From NCBI GenBank assembly GCA_027353395.1, contig DAIEHU010000043.1, forward strand, positions 1 through 13,061: 13,061 bases of DNA. Reading direction: 5' to 3'. This DNA is from Desulfobacteraceae bacterium (GTDB lineage Bacteria; Desulfobacterota; Desulfobacteria; Desulfobacterales; Desulfosalsimonadaceae). Shown here in pieces: positions 1 through 6,473 of this stretch. The translations under genes were made by a program, and so were the position numbers. Below the pieces are notes generated by a model. It had not been told where the DNA came from and ran no database searches. It saw only the letters and a list, made by a program, of their open reading frames with translations. Within the stretch, counting starts at the first letter, position 1. The number at the start of each line of letters is the position of its first letter.

Positions 1-627
1 GTCCTGGCTGTGGAATCCCATCTTATCCAGATGCCGGCCGCGTTCAAATCCGGGCGTGCCGTCTTCCACCAGATACAGGGACAATGCCTGATACGGGTTT
101 TGCTCCGACGGATTTTTGGCCGCCACAATCGCCAGATCCGCGTTGATGCCGTTGGAAATGAAGGTTTTCGTGCCGTTGAGGATGAAGTCATCACCATCAG
201 CCACGGCGGTGGCCTGCATACCGGCCAGATCAGAGCCAGCACCCGGCTCGGTCATCGCCACGGCGGTAATGATGTCGCCGGAAACGCAGCCGGGGATGTA
301 TTTTTTTTTCTGAGCATCCGTTCCGAAGGAATTAATGTAGGGGACGATGATATCGCTGTGGAGCATGGCCGCAAGCCCGGTATGGTTGGTCCGGGCCATT
401 TCCTCGGTGACGATCACGGAATACAGGAAATCGCCCCCTATGCCTCCATATTCCGGCCCGGCCCAGGTGCAGAGAAATCCGTTCCTGCCCATGTTGCGCC
501 AGGCTTCCTTGGGAGTGATATGGGCTTTTTCCCACTGGTTTACATGGGGCGTCACTTCTTTTGCGAGGAATTCCCTGACCTGTTGCCGGAATGTTTGATG
601 GGCTTCAGTGTAATGCAATATCTCCAT
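1..627 (-). CDS. Acyl-CoA dehydrogenase, N-terminal part (runs off left edge)
   Basis: FAD-dependent acyl-CoA dehydrogenase that would introduce a double bond into an acyl-CoA and pass electrons to ETF. The reverse frame is open from an ATG at 627 to the window edge, giving 209 residues; the C-terminal half, with the catalytic base, is outside. Visible are the N-terminal helical domain (about residues 5-118) and the start of the middle beta domain with the family signature AMTEPGAGSDLAGM (residues 124-137), followed by the usual NGTKTFISNG segment (151-160). The start lies 13 bp after the stop of the upstream acyl-CoA dehydrogenase gene, with a weak purine-rich GGGG as ribosome site, so the two are almost certainly co-transcribed. 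The natural substrate cannot be told from this part. Family confidence is high. Confidence 0.93.
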   Translation of the reverse strand, partial: MEILHYTEAHQTFRQQVREFLAKEVTPHVNQWEKAHITPKEAWRNMGRNGFLCTWAGPEYGGIGGDFLYSVIVTEEMARTNHTGLAAMLHSDIIVPYINSFGTDAQKKKYIPGCVSGDIITAVAMTEPGAGSDLAGMQATAVADGDDFILNGTKTFISNGINADLAIVAAKNPSEQNPYQALSLYLVEDGTPGFERGRHLDKMGFHSQD

Positions 628-640
628 GATATATACCCCG

Positions 641-1792
641 TTATTTTAGTTTGCCGATGACGCCATCTGCGATAATATCCTTTTGCACCGGTGGCGGGCC
701 CTGGAAAATTTCCGCCTGTTTGGCATCCCGGTAGAAATGTTCCACTTCATATTCGGTCATATACCCGTATCCTCCCAACAACTGGATCGCCTCGTCCGCG
801 ACTTCCACGGCCGTGCGCGCGGCGGTCATTTTTGCCATGGCGGCGTGCCGGGGCTCCCGTTTTTTGTTATCGAAAGCCCAGGCTGCATAATAGGTCAGAT
901 AACGTGCGGCTTCTATTTTTGACGCCATGCTTGCGAGTTTATGGCGGGTGACCTGAAACGCGGCCAGCTTTTTTCCAAACTGTTCGCGCTGCCTGACATA
1001 ATCCAGTGCCCGGTCAAACGCGCCCTGGGCCGTGCCAAGGGCGAGACTGGCGATCTGGATTCGGTTTTCGGTGAAAAATTCCTGAACATGATGGTATCCC
1101 CTTCCTTGAGTTCCGATCAGATTGGACAGGGGAACCGTTACCTGGTCAAAGTTCACATCGGCGAAGGGCATCAGGCGGCCGCCCAGTTTTTCGGATGACT
1201 GGAAAACGGATATTCCTTGCCGGTCAGCCTCCACCAGAATAAGGGACATCCCTTGGCCCGGCGCCGCGTCCGGATCGGTGTTGCACAAAACCACATAAAA
1301 TCCGGCCGTTCCGCCAAAGGGAACATACGCTTTTTTGCCGGTGATCTGCCAACCATCTCCATTTTTGACCGCATTGGTATGGATGCGGGTGATATCTCCG
1401 CCCTGGTCCGGCTCTGAAAAAGCGCCCGTGGAAACCATTTGCCCGCTCAGTAACGGCGGAAGAAATTTTTTTTTCAATTTATGATCGCCGAAACGAAGGA
1501 TGCATTCCGACGCATAACCCGTGAACATCAACGCGGTCCCCAGGGTGGAGTCCTTTCGGCAAAAAGCCTCTCCCGCCAGCACATTTTCCAAGAGCCCCAT
1601 GCCGCCGCCATCGATGTCTTCGGGGTAATGAATGCCGATAAAACCGAGCTCGCCGGATTTTTTAATGAGCGTTTCCGGGAAGTGTTGTTCTTTAGACCAT
1701 TCCATGATCTGTTCTTTGTCAAATTCCCCTTTGGCGAAATCCCACGCGGCTTTTTGAATTTCCTTTTGGGGTTTGCTGAGTGAAAAATCCAT
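641..1792 (-). CDS. Acyl-CoA dehydrogenase family protein lacking the usual catalytic Glu
   Basis: A complete 383-residue member of the acyl-CoA dehydrogenase family, normal length for a tetrameric or heteromeric FAD enzyme of beta-oxidation-type pathways. The middle-domain signature is AFSEPDQGGD (residues 124-133); the C-terminal helical domain has RQREQFGKKLAAFQ (267-280) and QLLGGYGYMTEYEVEHFYRD (337-356), as expected for FAD and subunit contacts. Where most members have IYEG with the proton-abstracting Glu (MCAD E376), this one has IFQG: Gln364 (codon CAG). The alternative Glu position of isovaleryl-CoA dehydrogenase, just before the conserved Arg, is Asn243 here, with Glu242 one residue earlier. 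The start at 1792 was chosen over the upstream in-frame ATG at 1921 because AGGAGG sits 10 nt before it and homology begins there. It is the first gene of a two-gene unit with the acyl-CoA dehydrogenase at 627. Family certain; activity and substrate uncertain. Confidence 0.93.
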   Translation of the reverse strand: MDFSLSKPQKEIQKAAWDFAKGEFDKEQIMEWSKEQHFPETLIKKSGELGFIGIHYPEDIDGGGMGLLENVLAGEAFCRKDSTLGTALMFTGYASECILRFGDHKLKKKFLPPLLSGQMVSTGAFSEPDQGGDITRIHTNAVKNGDGWQITGKKAYVPFGGTAGFYVVLCNTDPDAAPGQGMSLILVEADRQGISVFQSSEKLGGRLMPFADVNFDQVTVPLSNLIGTQGRGYHHVQEFFTENRIQIASLALGTAQGAFDRALDYVRQREQFGKKLAAFQVTRHKLASMASKIEAARYLTYYAAWAFDNKKREPRHAAMAKMTAARTAVEVADEAIQLLGGYGYMTEYEVEHFYRDAKQAEIFQGPPPVQKDIIADGVIGKLK

Positions 1793-1802
1793 GTGATTAT
1801 AG

Positions 1803-1808
1803 CCTCCT
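1803..1808 (-). promoter_or_regulatory. Ribosome binding site deciding the acyl-CoA dehydrogenase start
   Basis: Reverse strand reads AGGAGG, 10 nt before the ATG at 1792. The longer in-frame start at 1921 has no comparable site and would add 43 non-homologous residues. Confidence 0.75.
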
Positions 1809-1869
1809 GAATGGTTGCGGGATGGGGTGAGCCGATTCAATATTTTGATATATTTGATAAAGCGGCCTT

Positions 1870-1887
1870 CCGTTGAATTTTCAATGG
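1870..1887. promoter_or_regulatory. 18-bp near-palindrome, candidate operator
   Basis: CCGTTGAATTTTCAATGG: outer CC/GG and inner TTGAA/TTCAA arms are symmetric around a TT centre, with one mismatched pair. It lies about 80-95 nt upstream of the acyl-CoA dehydrogenase start, downstream of a possible promoter. Size and symmetry would suit a dimeric repressor of the TetR or GntR type that often controls fatty-acid genes. That role is inference; no regulator gene is in the window. Confidence 0.3.
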
Positions 1888-1944
1888 GCCGCCAAACAAA
1901 AATCCCATCATTTAATACCAATATTTGCTTCCAGCGTTTGATGG

Positions 1945-1973
1945 AAAATATTTATTCCGCCGGAAAAAGTCAA
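1945..1973 (-). promoter_or_regulatory. Possible sigma-70-type promoter for the acyl-CoA dehydrogenase pair
   Basis: On the reverse strand TTGACT (1973-1968) is followed after 17 nt by TATTTT (1950-1945). This gives 5/6 and 4/6 matches to the consensus. The transcript would have a leader of about 145 nt containing the palindrome at 1870-1887. Read-through from the upstream CNB gene is also possible. Confidence 0.35.
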
Positions 1974-1999
1974 GACATAATTGCTCAGTTAAAAGTGGA

Positions 2000-3064
2000 T
2001 CATTCCTCCGTATTAGCCGCGTCATCAATCTGGTTCATGGCTTCCATCATAAGATACATAAATTCTCCGATTTTTGAAGCGGTTATTTCTTGAGGGGTGA
2101 GAATTGGTTTAAACTGGAATTTCCCCCGTTTTTGTTTCATAATTTCAAAAAAAGCCTTTTCGCCGGTCTGTTCCCTGAACTCCGCATGAATGATATCCCC
2201 GTCTCTTAATGAAATCCGGGCATCTCCCTTTGGAAAGTTTAAGGTTAAGGCGCCTGTCTTCTGGGACAGGTTTAATGCCTGCAGCAGTTCCGTGGGGGTG
2301 ATCTCGGTCAGGCTGCCGGCCATGCCGGACGATACCTGTTTGGAACGTTCGATGTTGGATTTGGCGAGACGCTGCACCAGGAGGCGGGCGAAATACATTT
2401 GAAGGGGTGAATACCGGTTGAGGATCATCCGGAAGTGGCTGGCTGAAATCACCATGGCATTCGTATCTTCAAGCACCCGAACCTTGGTGCTGACCGGGTT
2501 GCCTGTCAGTAGGCTCATTTCGCCAAATATTTCCCCTTTGCCCAGTACCGCGATGGGTGTTCCATAATCCCCGATGATTTCGACGCTGCCGGATAAAATA
2601 ATGAACAATTTTTCTCCCCGGTCGCCTTTTCTTAAAATAATCTGTCCTGGTTTAAACGCCTGGGGTTTAAAAAAAGATATGATTTCGGCGACTTCATGAT
2701 CTTTTAATGTTTTGAAAATGGAGAAGTTATTTAATTCCTGGATATTGTCGGGCAGGGGAGGGGGGATCTTTTGACCAGCGGCTCCGGGTGATGTTTCCGT
2801 GAGACGGTGAAGGCGGATGACACCTGGGCAGCCGGTCCGGTCGCCGCTGCAGTTAAACATCAGCTCCCGCTCTTGGGATGAATTTGGTAAGGACGCTTCG
2901 GGGAAGGTATTCAGGGCGGACGTCACATCGCTCATTAACGTTAAACAGGCGGCCTTGCCCATGAGGGATATGGACCGGCCCATGACATTAAATTCATCGC
3001 CTGCGTCATATAGCGGACAGCGGTTATTTGCGACTATCTGGAAGCGGTGATTTTTGAAGTTCAT
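2000..3064 (-). CDS. Cyclic nucleotide-binding domain / DUF4388 protein
   Basis: A 354-residue cytoplasmic protein, probably a signalling adaptor. It has three parts. Residues 1-90 contain four cysteines (C16, C40, C72, C79) in CPLYDAGDEF and FNCSGDRTGCPG contexts, a possible small metal-binding module I do not firmly recognise. Residues about 113-232 form a Crp/PKA-type cyclic nucleotide-binding beta barrel (GQIILRKGDRGEKLFIILSG; phosphate cassette GEIFGEMSLLTGNP). Residues about 248-320 match DUF4388 (PATAN): MAGSLTEITPTELLQALNLS then RDGDIIHAEF. The cassette lacks the Arg (PRAATV in classical binders, PVSTKV here), so cAMP/cGMP binding is doubtful. No DNA-binding helix-turn-helix is seen. 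An in-frame TTG at 3070 is an alternative start; the ATG at 3064 was preferred, and neither has a strong ribosome site. It lies 207 bp upstream of the acyl-CoA dehydrogenase pair on the same strand. Confidence 0.88.
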   Translation of the reverse strand: MNFKNHRFQIVANNRCPLYDAGDEFNVMGRSISLMGKAACLTLMSDVTSALNTFPEASLPNSSQERELMFNCSGDRTGCPGVIRLHRLTETSPGAAGQKIPPPLPDNIQELNNFSIFKTLKDHEVAEIISFFKPQAFKPGQIILRKGDRGEKLFIILSGSVEIIGDYGTPIAVLGKGEIFGEMSLLTGNPVSTKVRVLEDTNAMVISASHFRMILNRYSPLQMYFARLLVQRLAKSNIERSKQVSSGMAGSLTEITPTELLQALNLSQKTGALTLNFPKGDARISLRDGDIIHAEFREQTGEKAFFEIMKQKRGKFQFKPILTPQEITASKIGEFMYLMMEAMNQIDDAANTEE

Positions 3065-3102
3065 TCGCAATGAGAGATATTTCGTGTCTTAAGAGTTCTA
3101 AG

Positions 3103-3148
3103 CAATAATCTCCATATGATAATTCATTCAATCATATGGAGATTATTG
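3103..3148. terminator. Perfect 18-bp-arm inverted repeat (hairpin), possible terminator
   Basis: Arms CAATAATCTCCATATGAT (3103-3120) and its exact complement (3131-3148) flank a 10-nt loop. It lies 41 bp beyond the stop of the lipoprotein gene and about 40 bp before the CNB-DUF4388 start, both read on the minus strand. No T-tract follows on either strand and the stem is AT-rich, so a standard intrinsic terminator is not clear. A 3'-end stabilising stem, an attenuator or a protein-binding site are alternatives. Confidence 0.55.
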
Positions 3149-3188
3149 GTAAATACTGTCTCTATGGATTTATGAAAAGCTAAAAGAC

Positions 3189-5195
3189 TTAATCGCCTGA
3201 GCAGAATCCGGTATCATAAAAATAGAAGTTGCAACCGGTATATCCATTCTGATCGATGGATTTGACCCAGTAGTAATAGATTTCTGGGCACACAGGGTTT
3301 GTGTCCAGATAATGATACGTATTACAGGTGACACAGTCAGATGGAACCGATCCTATTTTCGTTTTGACGCCGTCAAGAGAGGGTGAGCGGAAGATGTCAT
3401 ACGATTTTGCGCCGGAAATAGTGCTCCAGGTGATTTTTACGCAGAAGGGGATGGTCCCGTCAGTCGCCCGGATGTCATTCGGGTCCGGAAGGGTTCTATA
3501 GGCATATCCGGTATCATCATCGCTGTACTGGCTGCTTCCGGCGGCGTTTGTGGCAACTACCCAGTAATAATAAATATTCTGGCAGGTATCGCAGGGAATA
3601 TCAAAATCGTCGAACCAGGTATTCGAAGTCGTCCCGATTTTTGTTTTCGATCCTTTCGCCCAATCAGCACGATAAATTTCATATTGGGTGATTTTTTCTA
3701 CTATCACGGGGTTGCCGCAACCGCCGCCGCATTCTACCGGTGCCGCAGAACGTACACCCGGTAGCCATGACACATGCACTTTTCCGACAAACGTGCCATC
3801 AGAGGCCGCCACATTTGTCGGAGTCAGAGGCTTCAGTAATTTATAGCCCGTATCAAAAGCGCTGTATGGACTCGTTGTTTTTGAGTTGACTGCTTTCACC
3901 CAGTAATAATTGATGCTTGAGAATACAATGCTGTCATCCAGCGTGTCATAAAAAAATCTGCCTGATGTGGTTCCGATTTTTGTTCTTTCCCCGCAGCAGT
4001 CGGAATGCCGGTATATTTCATATGATGTCGCGCCTTCCACCGCGTTCCAGGTGATCGCGACTTTCTCAGGGTACAAACCATCGCTGGCTGTTATGCCGGT
4101 TGGAGCGACCAAAGTTTCAGGCTCGGTTATGATAGGTGTTCCCGGTTCGGTGCCGGAACCATTACCGTTATTATCATCCGGCGGAAGCGGGCATCGGATA
4201 AAACCCAGGTCATTATAAAATAAATCGCTCGTCCCGGATGCGTTCACGGCAATCACCCAATAGTAATAATCCTTGCCGCAGGGCAGGGCGGTGACGTCAT
4301 CATAAATAGTGTGTGCGGTTGTTGCGATCTTGGTTTTCTGTCCGGCAAAAGCATCCGCCCGGTATACTTCATAAGACGTCGCGCCTGGCGAGGCGTTCCA
4401 CGTGACACGGATTTTATCCTCAAATGCGCCGTCCGTGGCGGAGACGCTGGTGGGCACTGCGGGTCCGGCGGATACGTCGGCGGCAGACGCGGGTGCTGGT
4501 ATATTGACACTGCCAAGGTCGAGTTCAAAAGCCGTATCGCTGTTTTCCGGAATGACGATGAGCGCCGGCTGGCCGCCCGTAGTCGCAAGAACAGGCGTTT
4601 CTCCGCTACCGGCAGGGTACGGATTGAGACGCTGGACTGCAATCACGTATTGGCCGGGGATTAGACCGTATGTCTCAAAAACAAACGCACCATCAACCGG
4701 CATATCAATGACTGCAAGATCAGAGGTATAAATCTTTCTCCCCTGCGCATCGGTGGTGAAGGGCATCTGTCCATCTGCAGGGTATGGCGTCAACTGAAGG
4801 TAGGAATCGGCTCTAATGAAAGCCTGCACGTCATTTAAATTGGTTATCCGGCCTGATATTTTCTGGCTTTCGGGTTGGCATGCGGTTTCATCCACCTCGC
4901 CGTTGCAGTTATTGTCTTTCCCGTCGCACAGCTCCGGAGCCCCAGGGTGGACAGCCGCATTATAGTCGGCGCAGTCGCCTGAATTGCTGACATATCCCGC
5001 AGGTTGAGCAGCCTGGACCAAGGATGCCGCCGGGTCGCCGTACCCGTCTCCATCAGCATCTTTGTACCAGGTGGTTTCAGCATTTTTACTTTTGTTGGAG
5101 TCACTGCTGCTGTCATGGCATCCAATGAGAAGACAGCATAAAAATAACGCTGTTAAAAAAAATAATAACGACTTTGTTTTATTCATGTAAAACAT
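3189..5195 (-). CDS. Surface lipoprotein with MopE-type metal-binding motif and four fibronectin-III-like repeats
   Basis: 668 residues, predicted exported and lipid-anchored: signal sequence with hydrophobic stretch 10-25 and lipobox LLIG-C, so Cys26 becomes the lipidated N-terminus. After a Ser/Asp linker comes a MopE-like putative metal-binding segment (residues 43-107): DADGDGYGD, then GDCADYNAAVHPGAPELCDG and KDNNCNGEVDE, Asp-rich and Cys-containing, like thrombospondin-type Ca sites. Residues 112-232 look like a beta-sandwich or carboxypeptidase-regulatory-like domain. Four fibronectin-III-like repeats follow (about 247-335, 364-455, 457-567, 569-668), each with a YEVYR-type strand, a KTKIG turn and a YYYWV strand. 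Repeats 2-4 carry extra cysteines (DCC, CGGGC, CDTC, CVTC). The start at 5195 was chosen over the ATG at 5186 because GGAGG is 7 nt upstream. No catalytic domain is seen; an adhesion or scaffold role is inference. Confidence 0.9.
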   Translation of the reverse strand: MFYMNKTKSLLFFLTALFLCCLLIGCHDSSSDSNKSKNAETTWYKDADGDGYGDPAASLVQAAQPAGYVSNSGDCADYNAAVHPGAPELCDGKDNNCNGEVDETACQPESQKISGRITNLNDVQAFIRADSYLQLTPYPADGQMPFTTDAQGRKIYTSDLAVIDMPVDGAFVFETYGLIPGQYVIAVQRLNPYPAGSGETPVLATTGGQPALIVIPENSDTAFELDLGSVNIPAPASAADVSAGPAVPTSVSATDGAFEDKIRVTWNASPGATSYEVYRADAFAGQKTKIATTAHTIYDDVTALPCGKDYYYWVIAVNASGTSDLFYNDLGFIRCPLPPDDNNGNGSGTEPGTPIITEPETLVAPTGITASDGLYPEKVAITWNAVEGATSYEIYRHSDCCGERTKIGTTSGRFFYDTLDDSIVFSSINYYWVKAVNSKTTSPYSAFDTGYKLLKPLTPTNVAASDGTFVGKVHVSWLPGVRSAAPVECGGGCGNPVIVEKITQYEIYRADWAKGSKTKIGTTSNTWFDDFDIPCDTCQNIYYYWVVATNAAGSSQYSDDDTGYAYRTLPDPNDIRATDGTIPFCVKITWSTISGAKSYDIFRSPSLDGVKTKIGSVPSDCVTCNTYHYLDTNPVCPEIYYYWVKSIDQNGYTGCNFYFYDTGFCSGD

Positions 5196-5202
5196 AGCTC
5201 CC

Positions 5203-5207
5203 CCTCC
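5203..5207 (-). promoter_or_regulatory. Ribosome binding site of the lipoprotein gene
   Basis: Reverse strand GGAGG ends 7 nt before the ATG at 5195. It favours that start over the in-frame ATG at 5186, which would be 16 nt away. Confidence 0.7.
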
Positions 5208-5482
5208 AGGATTGTAAATATGCTTTTTGCCGCTTCTACTTGTATTTAACTTTATATATTTGATAGAGTTATATAGTTATTTGATTCCTTGTTAACCGGT
5301 GGAAGATGATGTTCTGAAGTGACTGAAAGTGATATTTTTTTTAATTTTATAAATATTGATTCGAAAAGTCAATCACTTCAAAAGCAATATGGCAAATACA
5401 AGAAAATATTTTGCCCTCCATGCTTCATTCAAAGCTGGTTATTATTTTTTTTGTAAATCAATATGTTGTTAATAACAACCGG
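5208..5482. other. AT-rich non-coding region between bioB and the lipoprotein gene
   Basis: About 275 bp with no convincing gene. It is clearly richer in A and T than its neighbours (runs such as 5335-5342 and 5451-5452). It should hold the lipoprotein promoter; several TATA-like boxes near 5245-5275 on the minus strand are too degenerate to choose among. An 8-bp inverted repeat TGAAGTGA/TCACTTCA (5315-5322 and 5373-5380) and a small stem at 5465-5479 are noted. Confidence 0.6.
5465..5479 (-). terminator. Small stem-loop just after bioB
   Basis: GTTGTTAATAACAAC forms a 6-bp AT-rich stem with a 3-nt loop starting 4 nt past the bioB stop. On the minus-strand transcript it is followed by an A-run, not a U-run, so termination would be weak at best. 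Confidence 0.2.
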
Positions 5483-6469
5483 TCACCGGCGCAGCCGCTG
5501 CCAAGTGTCGATCATTGCCATGTCCATGTCCATGTCTCTGCCTTGGGTGGTGAGGTAATTGCCGATCATGACGCCGTTGGCGCCGGCCATGAAAATCCAG
5601 GACTGATAATCTTTGAGCGTATGCTCCCGCCCGCCGCAGATGGTGATATCGGTTTTCGGGTGAATGAACCGGAACAGGGCGATGGCTTTCAGGGCGTCCA
5701 TGGGAGAAAGCGGGGGTTGGTGTTCAAGCCAGGTGCCAGGGATGGGATGCAGGAAATTGATGGGAATCCGGTGGACGCCGAGCTCCTTGAGTGTAAATGC
5801 CAGTTCCACTCGCTGTTCCCAGGATTCGCCAAGCCCTATGATGCCGCCGGAACATGCGTGCATGCCGGAAGATGCGGCCGCCTTCAGTGTTTTGATGTTT
5901 TCCGCATAGGTGTGAGTGGTGCAGATGCTGGGAAAAAAGCTTTCCGCAGTTTCCAGATTGTGGTGGTAATTGGTCATGCCGCTGGTTTTGAGCCTTTTCG
6001 CCTGGGCGGGGGTCAGCAATCCCAGAGACCCGCATGCTGTGAGAGACGTTTTTCTCTTTATTTCTGATGTGGCGGCGCAAATGACGTCAATCTCATGGTC
6101 TGTCAGCCGTTCGCCGCTGGTCACCATGGAAAAGTATGTGGCGCCCGCCTCGGCCATCGCCATCGCCTGTTCTGTAATGTCATTCTTGTTAAGCAGGGGA
6201 TAAGTCCGTATATCGGTTTTGTGATGGGCCGATTGGGCGCAGAATGCGCAATCCTGAGAACATAGGCCGGATTTTGCATTGATGATGGCGCAGGTGAAAA
6301 TACCTTCCGGCAGGTTCTCCGCTGTTATTTTATGGGCGCAGGCCAGCAGGCCCAAGATATCATCGCCGGAAAACCGGGTCAGCGCCAGCGCGTCTTTTCT
6401 GGAAATCAAGGTGTCAGGATTCCGCAGAATATTTTCGGTCAATGACTGAAGGAATGAATTTATCGGCAT
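5483..6469 (-). CDS. bioB: Biotin synthase, variant auxiliary-cluster type
   Basis: A 328-residue radical-SAM enzyme inserting sulfur into dethiobiotin to make biotin in the cytoplasm. The SAM-cluster motif CSQDCAFC gives C70, C74 and C77 (CxxxCxxC); other family blocks are YHHNLETAESFF (168-179), CSGGIIGLGE (206-215) and FMAGANGVMIGNYLTT (293-308). Of the four E. coli ligands to the sulfur-donating [2Fe-2S] cluster, C128 and C188 are kept (C146, C206), but C97 is Ser114 in YFSMVTSG and R260 is Thr276 in ITICGGRE, with a new Cys278 beside it. This looks like a BioB variant of anaerobes rather than decay, since all else is intact. It ends in a DMDMDM repeat. It sits 4 bp after the DUF6485 gene, so translation is probably coupled. 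No bioA, bioD or bioF is nearby. The start ATG at 6469 has a weak AAGG site. Confidence 0.96.
   Translation of the reverse strand: MPINSFLQSLTENILRNPDTLISRKDALALTRFSGDDILGLLACAHKITAENLPEGIFTCAIINAKSGLCSQDCAFCAQSAHHKTDIRTYPLLNKNDITEQAMAMAEAGATYFSMVTSGERLTDHEIDVICAATSEIKRKTSLTACGSLGLLTPAQAKRLKTSGMTNYHHNLETAESFFPSICTTHTYAENIKTLKAAASSGMHACSGGIIGLGESWEQRVELAFTLKELGVHRIPINFLHPIPGTWLEHQPPLSPMDALKAIALFRFIHPKTDITICGGREHTLKDYQSWIFMAGANGVMIGNYLTTQGRDMDMDMAMIDTWQRLRR
5519..5536. repeat. Three tandem copies of a 6-bp unit in the 3' end of bioB
   Basis: CATGTC occurs three times in a row, encoding the DMDMDM run near the BioB C-terminus. In-frame copy-number change here would alter only the tail. Confidence 0.6.
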
Positions 6470-6473
6470 GTTG

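Noticed and set aside
10..660. Long plus-strand open frame over the left-edge region
   Set aside because: It is antisense to the partial acyl-CoA dehydrogenase, whose reverse frame gives a clear family signature; the plus-strand translation has no recognisable domain or good ribosome site.
1793..1921. N-terminal extension of the acyl-CoA dehydrogenase from the ATG at 1921
   Set aside because: The extra 43 residues do not resemble the family, and an AGGAGG site precedes the internal ATG at 1792.
3600..5195. Tandem repeats in the lipoprotein gene considered as DNA-level repeats
   Set aside because: The repeats are conserved as protein domains; at base level they have diverged and show no recent duplication.
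5411..6067. 218-codon plus-strand open frame opposite bioB
   Set aside because: It covers bioB, whose motifs are unmistakable. The antisense translation is His/Arg-rich and domain-free, as expected for a codon-bias shadow.
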